The translations under genes were made by a program, and so were the position numbers. A stretch of 32,156 nt of DNA from Chloroflexota bacterium (GTDB lineage: Bacteria; Chloroflexota; UBA5177), in assembly GCA_025966365.1 (NCBI GenBank), contig JAICWV010000024.1, positions 1 through 32,156 of the forward strand, written 5' to 3'. The notes beneath the pieces were generated by a model. That model did no database searches. It was not told the origin of the DNA and was given only the letters and a program-made list of their open reading frames with translations. How positions within the stretch are numbered: the first letter of the stretch is position 1; each line of letters opens with the position of its first letter. Of the stretch, positions 13,877-21,292 are shown piece after piece.

Positions 13877-15597
13877 GTGATGCCGAGCGGCACAACCTGG
13901 AAGCTGCGAACGTCGACGATCCCCTGGTCCGTGACACGCATCTCCGGAATAACCGACAGCGCCAGAAAGCTGAGGTACATGAAAGGCGTGTCGATAGTCA
14001 CGCCCAGGTCCCGAAGCGCCGCTTCGAGGCGCTCCAGATCGCGAACCACTTCGTCCCCGGGAGCGGTGCTCATCAGACCGGCAATCTCAAGCGGCAGCTC
14101 CCCGACAATCGTGCCGGTGTCGCAGACCACCAGCCCGCCGCCGATCTCGGCAACTCGACTTACGCAGCACGCCATGTCCTCATCGTCGACGCCGACCACG
14201 GCGACGTTGTGGGCGTCGTGAGCGACGGTTGAGGCGAAGGCGCCGCGGCGGAGGCCGAAACCGCGGACGAAGCCGATCCCCGTTCTGCCACTGGCGTGAT
14301 GCCGCTCGACCACTGCTAGCTTGGCCAGGTCCCGATCCGGATCGGCGACGATCTCCCCACCGTTGATTGTTGGTACGTCTGATGTTGCGCGGGTGATGAC
14401 CTGATCGGGTACCAGCTCCACAATTCGGATCCGCGTTTCCCCGCGAGCGTTGACGGCAAAGTGTTCGGCGCCGGCATGGCCGAGATGCACCGAGTTGCGC
14501 ACGCCGTCCGGCACTGGCGCTGCCGTGAATGGCAGCGCCCGGCCCGCGCGCGCAACCTCGTGCCCTTCCCGATAGACGATTTCGGGCTCGAACGTTTCGA
14601 GGTCGCCCAGGACCAGAATGTCTGCGATGTAACCTGGAGCGACGGCGCCAAGATCGTGGAGTCCGTGATAGCGGGCCACGTTGATGGTTGCGAGTTTGAC
14701 AGCGTCGGCCACCGACAGGCCGTTCTCGACCGCCTTCCTCACCATCGAATTCATGTGGCCTTCACCGAGCAGGGTGCCCGCTTCCCGGTCGTCGGTCACG
14801 AACATGCAGTTGTCCGTCCCGAAGTCCCGGATCATGGGAAGCAGATCGACCAGGTTTCGGATCATCGACGCTTCGCGAATCATGATCCACATGCCCAGAC
14901 GTCGCTTTTCGATGGCCTCAGCCAGGTCGCTGCACTCGTGGTCGCTGCCTGGACCCGCCATCAGATAGGCGTTCAGCTCCCTACCTTTGATGCCGGGCGC
15001 GTGGCCGTCCACATGGCGGAATCCGGTGAGCTCCATCTTGTCCAGCAGCGCCTGATCCCCGGCAACCGCCCCCGGATAATTCATCATCTCGGCAATGCCG
15101 ATCACCCGGGGCTCGAACAGCAGAGGGGCGAGCTGCGTCGCTTCCAGCGCTCCCGCGGCCGATTCGAACGGACTTGCGGGGACGCAGGAGGGAATGGCGA
15201 CGAAGACCTGGAGCGGAAGGCCCTCGCTCGCCTCCAGCACGTAGCGGATGCCCGCGACTCCCAACACATTCGCCAGCTCGTGCGGATCAACCACCGCGGA
15301 TGTCGTCCCCCGCGGCACAATCGCGCGGGCAAACTCGTCAACGTTGAGCTTCGAGCTTTCGATATGGCAATGACCGTCAATGAATCCGGGGACGACGAAT
15401 TTGGCGCTGACGTCTTCAGTGCGCGGGCCATCGTACGATCCGACACCGACGATGCGCCCGTCGGCGATAGCCACGTCAGCTTCGAACAGCTCGCCGGTGA
15501 AGACCGACAGCACCGTGCCACCCTTCAGAACCAGGTCTGCGGGCTCGTCTCCGCGGGCAATGGCAATCCAGCGGCTACGCATCGGGCGGCGCGCCAC
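13873..15597 (-). CDS. ade: Adenine deaminase
   Basis: The protein has 574 aa from GTG 15597, with GGAGG 5 nt upstream; it overlaps the carbamoyltransferase gene by 23 bp. An in-frame ATG five codons later is an alternative. It matches Ade-type adenine deaminase: metal site PGFIDGHCHIESS (His76, His78), then RGTTSAVVDPHELANVLG, GIAEMMNYPG, GHAPGIKG and MFVTDDREAGTL, with a long C-terminal domain including VVAHDAHN-type residues (TVAHDAHNVAVVGVDDEDM). Reaction: adenine to hypoxanthine plus ammonia, using two divalent metals. Its product is a direct substrate for the xanthine dehydrogenase encoded upstream. Length fits the family. Confidence 0.95.
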   Translation of the reverse strand: MARRPMRSRWIAIARGDEPADLVLKGGTVLSVFTGELFEADVAIADGRIVGVGSYDGPRTEDVSAKFVVPGFIDGHCHIESSKLNVDEFARAIVPRGTTSAVVDPHELANVLGVAGIRYVLEASEGLPLQVFVAIPSCVPASPFESAAGALEATQLAPLLFEPRVIGIAEMMNYPGAVAGDQALLDKMELTGFRHVDGHAPGIKGRELNAYLMAGPGSDHECSDLAEAIEKRRLGMWIMIREASMIRNLVDLLPMIRDFGTDNCMFVTDDREAGTLLGEGHMNSMVRKAVENGLSVADAVKLATINVARYHGLHDLGAVAPGYIADILVLGDLETFEPEIVYREGHEVARAGRALPFTAAPVPDGVRNSVHLGHAGAEHFAVNARGETRIRIVELVPDQVITRATSDVPTINGGEIVADPDRDLAKLAVVERHHASGRTGIGFVRGFGLRRGAFASTVAHDAHNVAVVGVDDEDMACCVSRVAEIGGGLVVCDTGTIVGELPLEIAGLMSTAPGDEVVRDLERLEAALRDLGVTIDTPFMYLSFLALSVIPEMRVTDQGIVDVRSFQVVPLGIT

Positions 15598-16585
15598 CCT
15601 TTCCTCCCATGGTCAGCGCCATGATGGCCTTGCCCGTGTGGAGGCGATTCTCCGCCTCGTCGTACACGACTGACCGCGGCCCGTCAATAACTTCATCAGT
15701 CACCTCGTACCCGCGGTCGGCGGGCAGGCAGTGCATGTAGATTGCTTGCTTGCCGGCCAGTTTCATCCGGCGCTCGTCGGCGATCCAGTCCTTGTAGCGC
15801 GCCGATATGGCGAGCGCCTCCTCCGGCCGGGAAAAGAGCTCCTCGATTCCCCAGCTCTTGGGATAGACGATGTCGGCGCCTTCAAACGCAGCGTCCATGT
15901 CATTGACGACCGTAAACTTTCCTCCGGACTCCTCGGCATTGTGACGCGCTTCGTCCACCACGTTCTGCATCAGGGTGTACTCCGGTGGATGCGCCAGGGT
16001 CACGTCCAGCCCGAAACGGGTCATGAGCGAAATCAGACCCTGGGGAACGGACATGGGTTTGGCGTAACTGGGCGCGTAGGCCCAGGAGACGGCGATCTTG
16101 AGTCCCTTGGTATTCTGCCCGAATTTCTCCCGAATCGTCATGAGGTCGGCGATAGTCTGGGTGGGATGATCGATGTCCGATTGCAGATTGATGACCGGCG
16201 CATCGGCAAAGCGCGCCACCTCGCGCATATAGCTCTCTCCCGCGCCCGGCTCCAGATCGTGGCGGATGGCGAGGCCGTGGCCGTAGCGAGAGAGGATGAT
16301 GCCGGTGTCTTTGGCGCTTTCACCGTGCGAGATCTGCATGACGTCGGGCGTGAGGTCATGGGCGTGGCCACCGAGCTGCGTCATGCCTGCCTCGAACGCG
16401 TTTCGGGTCCGGGTTGACTTGTCGAAGAAGATCATGAAGAGGGTCTTGTCAGGCAGTAGACGGGTGGGCTCACCCAGAGCAAACTTGCGCTTGAGGTCAT
16501 GTGCCACGTCGAGAAGCGTGTCCAGCTCTTCTCGCGACCAATCGGCGGTCGCAATGTAGTCCCGGCCCCGAAGCGTCGTAATCAA
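15575..16585 (-). CDS. ygeW: YgeW-like carbamoyltransferase
   Basis: The protein has 336 aa from TTG 16585, with AAGGAG (16592-16597) 6 nt upstream. It belongs to the aspartate/ornithine carbamoyltransferase fold: carbamoyl-phosphate motifs STRTR (57-61), HPTQ (140-143) and HCLPAD (285-290) are intact. The ornithine-binding SMG motif of OTCases is missing; the position reads YPKSWGIEELF, and the segment VSWAYAPSYAKPMSVPQGL matches the knotted YgeW group. E. coli YgeW is about 60 residues longer. YgeW genes occur in purine-degradation clusters, where the enzyme is thought to remove or transfer a carbamoyl group on a ureido intermediate; its true substrate is not well established. Context here is fully consistent: between the PLP enzyme and adenine deaminase. 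It is not an arginine-pathway OTCase by motif. Confidence 0.85.
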   Translation of the reverse strand: MITTLRGRDYIATADWSREELDTLLDVAHDLKRKFALGEPTRLLPDKTLFMIFFDKSTRTRNAFEAGMTQLGGHAHDLTPDVMQISHGESAKDTGIILSRYGHGLAIRHDLEPGAGESYMREVARFADAPVINLQSDIDHPTQTIADLMTIREKFGQNTKGLKIAVSWAYAPSYAKPMSVPQGLISLMTRFGLDVTLAHPPEYTLMQNVVDEARHNAEESGGKFTVVNDMDAAFEGADIVYPKSWGIEELFSRPEEALAISARYKDWIADERRMKLAGKQAIYMHCLPADRGYEVTDEVIDGPRSVVYDEAENRLHTGKAIMALTMGGKGGAPPDA

Positions 16586-16624
16586 AAGCGTCTCCTTTGT
16601 GCGCGGGGGTGATTCAGGCTCCAG

Positions 16625-17671
16625 TTACCGGATCACGGCCAGCCGGCTGCTCTCCAGCCTCTCGGTGTCCTGCTCGCTGGTCGGATGGTCACGGTCGGGT
16701 ACCTCAAGCTCTTTCGGCGCCCCGCATAGCTCGGTGGAAAGATAGCGCAGCCCGTTGTCATTCACCATAGTCAGGATCCTCTGTAGCCGCGGCCGTGCTC
16801 GGGCCAGCTTGAGCGCCCCGACCACGTTACAGCCAGAGGAGATGCCGCAAAAAATTCCCTCCTCGCGAGCCAATCTGCGCGCCATCTCAATGGCCTCGTC
16901 CGAGCTGACTTCGATGACACCGTCAAGCAGGTCGAGGTGCAGGTTGTCGGGAATAAACCCATCACCGATTCCCTCGATGCGATGCGGTCCCCACCCACCC
17001 CCGGCCAGAATGGGGCACTCTTCGGGCTCGACCGCGAAAACTTTGATCGCTTCCCACATCTGCCGGAGGTAGGTAGCCACGCCTGTCAGCGTCCCTCCCG
17101 TACCCTGGGCGTCCACGAAGGCGTCGAGCCGGCCCTGCATCTGGTCCCAGATCTCCGGTCCCGTGGTCCGCCGATGGGCCTCGATGTTGTCAGGGTTGGA
17201 GAACTGCGACACCTCCCAATACTTCTCGGGCCCGGCATCCTTGAGCTGCTTGACCTTCTCCAGCACCAGGTCCACATCGCTCTCGGCGCCGGGAGTGAGA
17301 ATGAGTTGCGCGCCGTAGGCCTGGATGGTCTTCTTGCGCTCGTCGCTCATCCCGGACGGCATCACGATTACCACCGGATAGCCTCGCGCGGCGCCGGTCA
17401 TGGCGGTAGCAATGCCGGTGTTCCCGGTGGTTCCCTCGATAATGGTCATGCCGGGCCGAAGATCACCTCGCTCCTCCGCGCCCGCCACCAGGAACGGCAG
17501 GATGCGGTCTTTCACGCTCCCGCTGGGGCCGTAATACTCGAGTTTGACGTAGATCTCGGCATCCACATCCGACGCGGTGCGGCTCAGCCGGACCACCGGG
17601 GTAAATCCGGCGGTGGCGAGCACGCTCTGAGCCGGGATCTTTCGTGCGGACCAATCGACCACTTCGCTCAC
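16625..17671 (-). CDS. Cysteine-synthase-like PLP enzyme of the purine operon
   Basis: The protein has 348 aa; the GTG start overlaps the xanthine dehydrogenase stop (GTGA). Fold-type II PLP protein: Schiff-base lysine Lys54 in PSGSVKDR, substrate loop TTGNTG (81-86) where CysK has TSGNTG, phosphate loop GTGGTLTG (190-197), HRIEGIGDGFIP (230-241), GISSG (277-281) and DNGLRYLST near the C-terminus. Overall it resembles O-acetylserine sulfhydrylase or cystathionine beta-synthase catalytic domains, not diaminopropionate ammonia-lyase by length and motifs. No sulfur gene is adjacent. Because YgeX, another fold-type II PLP enzyme, fills this place in E. coli-type purine clusters, I infer beta-elimination or beta-replacement on a ureido- or amino-alanine. 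A plain cysteine synthase is the alternative. Confidence 0.85.
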   Translation of the reverse strand: MSEVVDWSARKIPAQSVLATAGFTPVVRLSRTASDVDAEIYVKLEYYGPSGSVKDRILPFLVAGAEERGDLRPGMTIIEGTTGNTGIATAMTGAARGYPVVIVMPSGMSDERKKTIQAYGAQLILTPGAESDVDLVLEKVKQLKDAGPEKYWEVSQFSNPDNIEAHRRTTGPEIWDQMQGRLDAFVDAQGTGGTLTGVATYLRQMWEAIKVFAVEPEECPILAGGGWGPHRIEGIGDGFIPDNLHLDLLDGVIEVSSDEAIEMARRLAREEGIFCGISSGCNVVGALKLARARPRLQRILTMVNDNGLRYLSTELCGAPKELEVPDRDHPTSEQDTERLESSRLAVIR

Positions 17672-19977
17672 GATTGTTGCTTCTCCTCCAGCGCCGCCAG
17701 TACCTTTTCGGCCGTCATGGGAAGGGAGTGGAGACGGATGCCGACGGCGTCGTAAATGGCGTTGGATACGGCAGGTGCCGGACCGTTGATTGCGATTTCC
17801 GCCACGCTCTTGGCGCCAAAGGGTCCGGTCGGCTCCTCGGCCTCGACCAAGATCGTGGTTAGACGAGGCATGTCGGCGGCACAGAAAATCTTGTAATCCA
17901 TGAAGGAGGGGTTCAGCACCTGTCCGTCCGGTCCCACCTGGATCTCCTCGGTGAGCGCGTAGCCGAGCCCCTGGGCCACTGCCCCCTCGACCTGGCCCTC
18001 ACATATATCCGGATTGAGCGCCTTGCCCACGTCCACTGCCGAGACCACCTCTACCGGCCGGACCTGCCCGGTTTCCGTGTCTACCTCGACCTCAACAAAC
18101 ATCGCGACGAACGGCGGTGGGCTCTCCTTGGTCGCGTGCGTGCCCTTGCCGATGACGACCGTCTTGTCTTCCCCGTACAGACACTCCAGCGCGATCTCCT
18201 GCAGGGTCACGCTCTTGCCCGAGAGCGAGCGCACCGCGCCCTCATGGACCAGGAGACCTTCGGGGTCCTCCTGCAGCATTCGGGCCGCCTGATTCACGAT
18301 CTGGTTTCGCGCATCCTCGGCCGCCTTCAACACGCAGGTGCCGGTGATATATGCGGTACTGCTGGCGTAGGCGCCGTAGTCAAAGGTGATGTCGTCGGTG
18401 TTACCGGATCGGATGACGATGTCCTCGATGGAAACGCCCAGGACTTCTGCCGCTATTTGACACAGCGTCGTGTCGCTGCCTGTTCCGATGTCGGCCGAGC
18501 CCACGTGGAGATTGAACGAGGCGTCTTCGTTCATGCGAATCGTGGCCGCGGCCAGTTCGTCACCGGCCACGCCGCTGCCCTGCATCAGAATTGCCATGCC
18601 TACTCCACGCTTGATGGGGCCGTCTCCCGGCTTGCCTCGCTTCTCGTGCCAGCCGATGGCGGCCGCGCCGCGCTCAATGCACTCGGGGAGGCCGGATGAA
18701 TGAATCACGCGCGCCTTCTTGCCGGCACCTTCGCCCGCGGCCGCACTCATGAGATCGGTGTCACCCTGACGGATGTGGTTGAGCTTCCGGAATTCGAGCG
18801 GATCCATGCCCGCCGCTTCAGCTACCTCATCCATCTGCACTTCCATCGCGAAGAAACCCTGTGGCGCGCCGTAGCCCCGAAACGCCCCGGCAATCGGCAG
18901 GTTGGTATACACGATGTCGGCGTAGAACTTGACGTTCGGAGAGCGATACAGGGGCAGTGGCTTGGTACCGGTGTTGCCGGTCACCGTGAGCGCGTGCGTG
19001 CCGTAGGGGCCGGTATTGGTCAGGACGTTGAGCGAGTTGGCCAGGATGGTTCCGTCTCGTCGAATGCCGGTGGACAGTCGAATGTGCTGCGGGTGTCGGT
19101 TGCGCGCGATCGTGAACTCTTCCAGGCGGGTGTACTCGAGCTTGACCGGCCGGCCCGTTCGCATGGCCAGTACCGCGGAGATCGGTTCGGTAACCACTTC
19201 CTGCTTGTTTCCGAATCCACCTCCCACGCGCGGCTTGATCACGTGCACGTCCTTGACCGGAATTTCGAGAGCAAACGCGATCATGCGGCGGCAGTGATAT
19301 GGGATCTGCGTGCTTGTCCGCAAAACCAGGCGGCGATCCTCGTCGAATAGGGCGATGGTCACGTGCGGCTCCAAACACGTGTGCTGCTGGTACTGAACGA
19401 AGAACTCGTTTTCCACCACGATATCGGCCTCGGCGAGTCCCCGGGCCACGTCCCCGTGCTCCACGTCGATGTGGGCCGCGACGTTATGGGCCGGGTCGTA
19501 GATTCCGTAACTTTCCGTTTCGTCGTGGATCAGCGGAGCTCCATCGTTCATGGCATCGTGGAAGTCGAGAACCGCTGGAAGCGGCTCGTACTCGACGCGG
19601 ATGAGCTGGGTCGCACGCTCTGCGATCTCCGGTGTTTCGGCGGCAACTGCCGCAACCGCGTCTCCGATGAAGCGCACCTTCCGGTCGAGCACGTACATGT
19701 CGTACGGCGACGGCTCGGGCCACGATTGGCCCGCGCTCGTATACGGGATCCGTGGCACATTCTCGTGGGTGATCACGGCGCGGACGCCGGGAAGCGCTTC
19801 CGCCTCGGAGGTGTCAATTGAAATGATGCGGGCGTGCGCGTGCGGGCTCTTCAGGAGCTTGGCATGGAGAAGCCCCCGAATGTGAATATCGTCAGTAAAG
19901 GTCCCCCGGCCGGTCGCCAGCTTGACGCCGTCCACTCTGCGGGCGCGATGTCCGACCACGGACAACTGAGACTTCAT
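17668..19977 (-). CDS. xdhA: Xanthine dehydrogenase-type molybdenum subunit
   Basis: The protein has 769 aa from ATG 19977, overlapping the 2Fe-2S gene stop (ATGA). It is the molybdopterin-cytosine-dinucleotide or molybdopterin-binding large subunit: N-terminal GRGTFTDDI hammerhead domain, then PRVGGGFGNKQE (Q-loop glycines), AFRGYGAPQGFFAMEVQ (the Arg is at the place that orients xanthine in XDHs), SADIGTGSDTTLCQIAAEVLG, and GPFGAKSVAEIAING with the catalytic Glu. It oxidises hypoxanthine or xanthine by hydroxylation; electrons pass to the 2Fe-2S and FAD subunits encoded just upstream. Neighbouring purine deaminases support a purine substrate, although nicotinate- or aldehyde-type relatives share these motifs. 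Confidence 0.92.
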   Translation of the reverse strand: MKSQLSVVGHRARRVDGVKLATGRGTFTDDIHIRGLLHAKLLKSPHAHARIISIDTSEAEALPGVRAVITHENVPRIPYTSAGQSWPEPSPYDMYVLDRKVRFIGDAVAAVAAETPEIAERATQLIRVEYEPLPAVLDFHDAMNDGAPLIHDETESYGIYDPAHNVAAHIDVEHGDVARGLAEADIVVENEFFVQYQQHTCLEPHVTIALFDEDRRLVLRTSTQIPYHCRRMIAFALEIPVKDVHVIKPRVGGGFGNKQEVVTEPISAVLAMRTGRPVKLEYTRLEEFTIARNRHPQHIRLSTGIRRDGTILANSLNVLTNTGPYGTHALTVTGNTGTKPLPLYRSPNVKFYADIVYTNLPIAGAFRGYGAPQGFFAMEVQMDEVAEAAGMDPLEFRKLNHIRQGDTDLMSAAAGEGAGKKARVIHSSGLPECIERGAAAIGWHEKRGKPGDGPIKRGVGMAILMQGSGVAGDELAAATIRMNEDASFNLHVGSADIGTGSDTTLCQIAAEVLGVSIEDIVIRSGNTDDITFDYGAYASSTAYITGTCVLKAAEDARNQIVNQAARMLQEDPEGLLVHEGAVRSLSGKSVTLQEIALECLYGEDKTVVIGKGTHATKESPPPFVAMFVEVEVDTETGQVRPVEVVSAVDVGKALNPDICEGQVEGAVAQGLGYALTEEIQVGPDGQVLNPSFMDYKIFCAADMPRLTTILVEAEEPTGPFGAKSVAEIAINGPAPAVSNAIYDAVGIRLHSLPMTAEKVLAALEEKQQS

Positions 19978-20438
19978 TCGCTCCTCTCCCCACGCGCGGC
20001 CTGGAGAACGGCTTCCACCGGCTTCTTATAGCCCGTACAGCGGCAGAGATTGCCGACCAGAACGTGGCGAATCTCGTCCTCGGTGGGGTCCGGGTTCTCT
20101 TCCAGATAGTTGGCGGCGGTGACCACCATGCCTGGAATGCAAAAGCCGCACTGGATTGCCCCATTCTCGGCGAACGCTGCTTGCACCGGGTGCAGCTCTC
20201 CGTTCGACTCCAGACCCTCGACTGTGGTGATCGAGCATCCGTCCGCTTGCATCGCCAGCTGAATGCAGCTGTCTACCGCCAGGCCGTCCACGATCACGGC
20301 GCATGCGCCGCACTCGCCCGACTCACAGACGCGCTTGGCGCCCGTGTATCCTCTATCCCTGAGCACATCGAGAAGCGTTTGACGCGGCTCGACCTCCCAC
20401 TCCTGCTGTTCTCCGTTGACCGTCACCGACAATTTCAC
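19974..20438 (-). CDS. xdhC: Xanthine dehydrogenase-type 2Fe-2S subunit
   Basis: The protein has 154 aa from GTG 20438, overlapping the FAD-subunit stop (GTGA). Two 2Fe-2S sites are visible: plant-type CESGECGACAVIVDG with a fourth Cys in DSC, and the helical-domain pair CGFC...CRCTGY. Length is typical for the small subunit of three-part molybdenum hydroxylases. It relays electrons from the Mo site to FAD. All eight cluster cysteines are present. Confidence 0.95.
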   Translation of the reverse strand: MKLSVTVNGEQQEWEVEPRQTLLDVLRDRGYTGAKRVCESGECGACAVIVDGLAVDSCIQLAMQADGCSITTVEGLESNGELHPVQAAFAENGAIQCGFCIPGMVVTAANYLEENPDPTEDEIRHVLVGNLCRCTGYKKPVEAVLQAARGERSE

Positions 20439-21289
20439 CCGGCTACTCCCGTTTCTAGTCCAGCGAATAAGCTCTGGAGAGCCCGGCGGACGAGCACGCC
20501 CGCCATTCTTGATCGGTACTCCGCGCTCGCTCTCCAGTCCGAAATGGGAGCGATGCCGTCACGAACCGCCTTCTCGACCCGGTCGAGATCGACATCGGCG
20601 GGGGCGTGGCCCTCGACCAGGGCCTCGGCCCCGGTTGCCCGCACGGCTGTCGGAGCCACCGCGCCCACTGCGATCCGCACGTCTTTGACCAGATCACCGT
20701 CGTCTATATAACTGACCGCCATGTTGACCTGGGCAATATCCGAGTGGCTGCGAGCCAGCTTCTTGAATATCCCGCGCCGGCGAATGACCGACTGCGGGAT
20801 GCGAATTTCACGAATCAAGCGGTCTCCCAGAGTCGTCTGGTGGGGGCCCACGAGCACGTCGGAGAGCATCACGCGCTCCTCCCGATCTCCAAGCACGAGC
20901 AGCTCCGCATCGACAGCGAGAAGCGCGGGAACGCTGTCGGCGGCAGGAGATGCGTTTGCAATGTTCCCGGCTACGGTGGCGGAGTTGCGGATCAGCCACG
21001 GAGCTGTATCGCGAAAGGCAAGGGCCAGCATATTGCCTGTCAGTCCGGCTACAGCGATTTCGGCGTCGCGCAGGAGCGCCGCCCCCCCAATCACCAGGTC
21101 ATCTCCGCCGTCAAGCACGTAGCCGAGGTCGGCGTGCAGGATGTCGACGGCAACTTCCACGTGCGGAGGGCGATGGACGAGGAGGTCCGATCCGCCGGCA
21201 AGATAGACCGCGCGGCGGCCGTACTGCTGCTTCATGCGCACCGCCTCGGTGGCTGAGCCCGGACGCAGATACTCCTTGAGGTTCTGCAT
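20435..21289 (-). CDS. xdhB: Xanthine dehydrogenase-type FAD subunit
   Basis: The protein has 284 aa from ATG 21289, only 3 bp after the SsnA-like gene stop. FAD-binding PCMH-type fold: YLAGGSDLLVH binds the FAD pyrophosphate, and RNSATVAGNIANASPAADS matches the second conserved loop (ATIGGNIANASPAAD in relatives). A CO-dehydrogenase flavoprotein C-terminal domain follows at about residues 170-275 (FKKLARSHSDIAQVNMAVSY). It accepts electrons from the 2Fe-2S subunit and passes them to NAD+ or another acceptor, which the sequence does not reveal. Confidence 0.93.
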   Translation of the reverse strand: MQNLKEYLRPGSATEAVRMKQQYGRRAVYLAGGSDLLVHRPPHVEVAVDILHADLGYVLDGGDDLVIGGAALLRDAEIAVAGLTGNMLALAFRDTAPWLIRNSATVAGNIANASPAADSVPALLAVDAELLVLGDREERVMLSDVLVGPHQTTLGDRLIREIRIPQSVIRRRGIFKKLARSHSDIAQVNMAVSYIDDGDLVKDVRIAVGAVAPTAVRATGAEALVEGHAPADVDLDRVEKAVRDGIAPISDWRASAEYRSRMAGVLVRRALQSLFAGLETGVAG

Positions 21290-21292
21290 TCC

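Noticed and set aside
12587-14221. Long + strand open frame (544 codons) opposite the deaminase genes
   Set aside because: Antisense shadow with Arg/His/Gly-rich composition and no family motif; the - strand genes have intact active sites.
15575-16585. Ornithine carbamoyltransferase (ArgF)
   Set aside because: Ornithine SMG motif is absent, the KSWG and VSWAYAPSYAKP strings fit the YgeW group, and no arginine-pathway gene is near.
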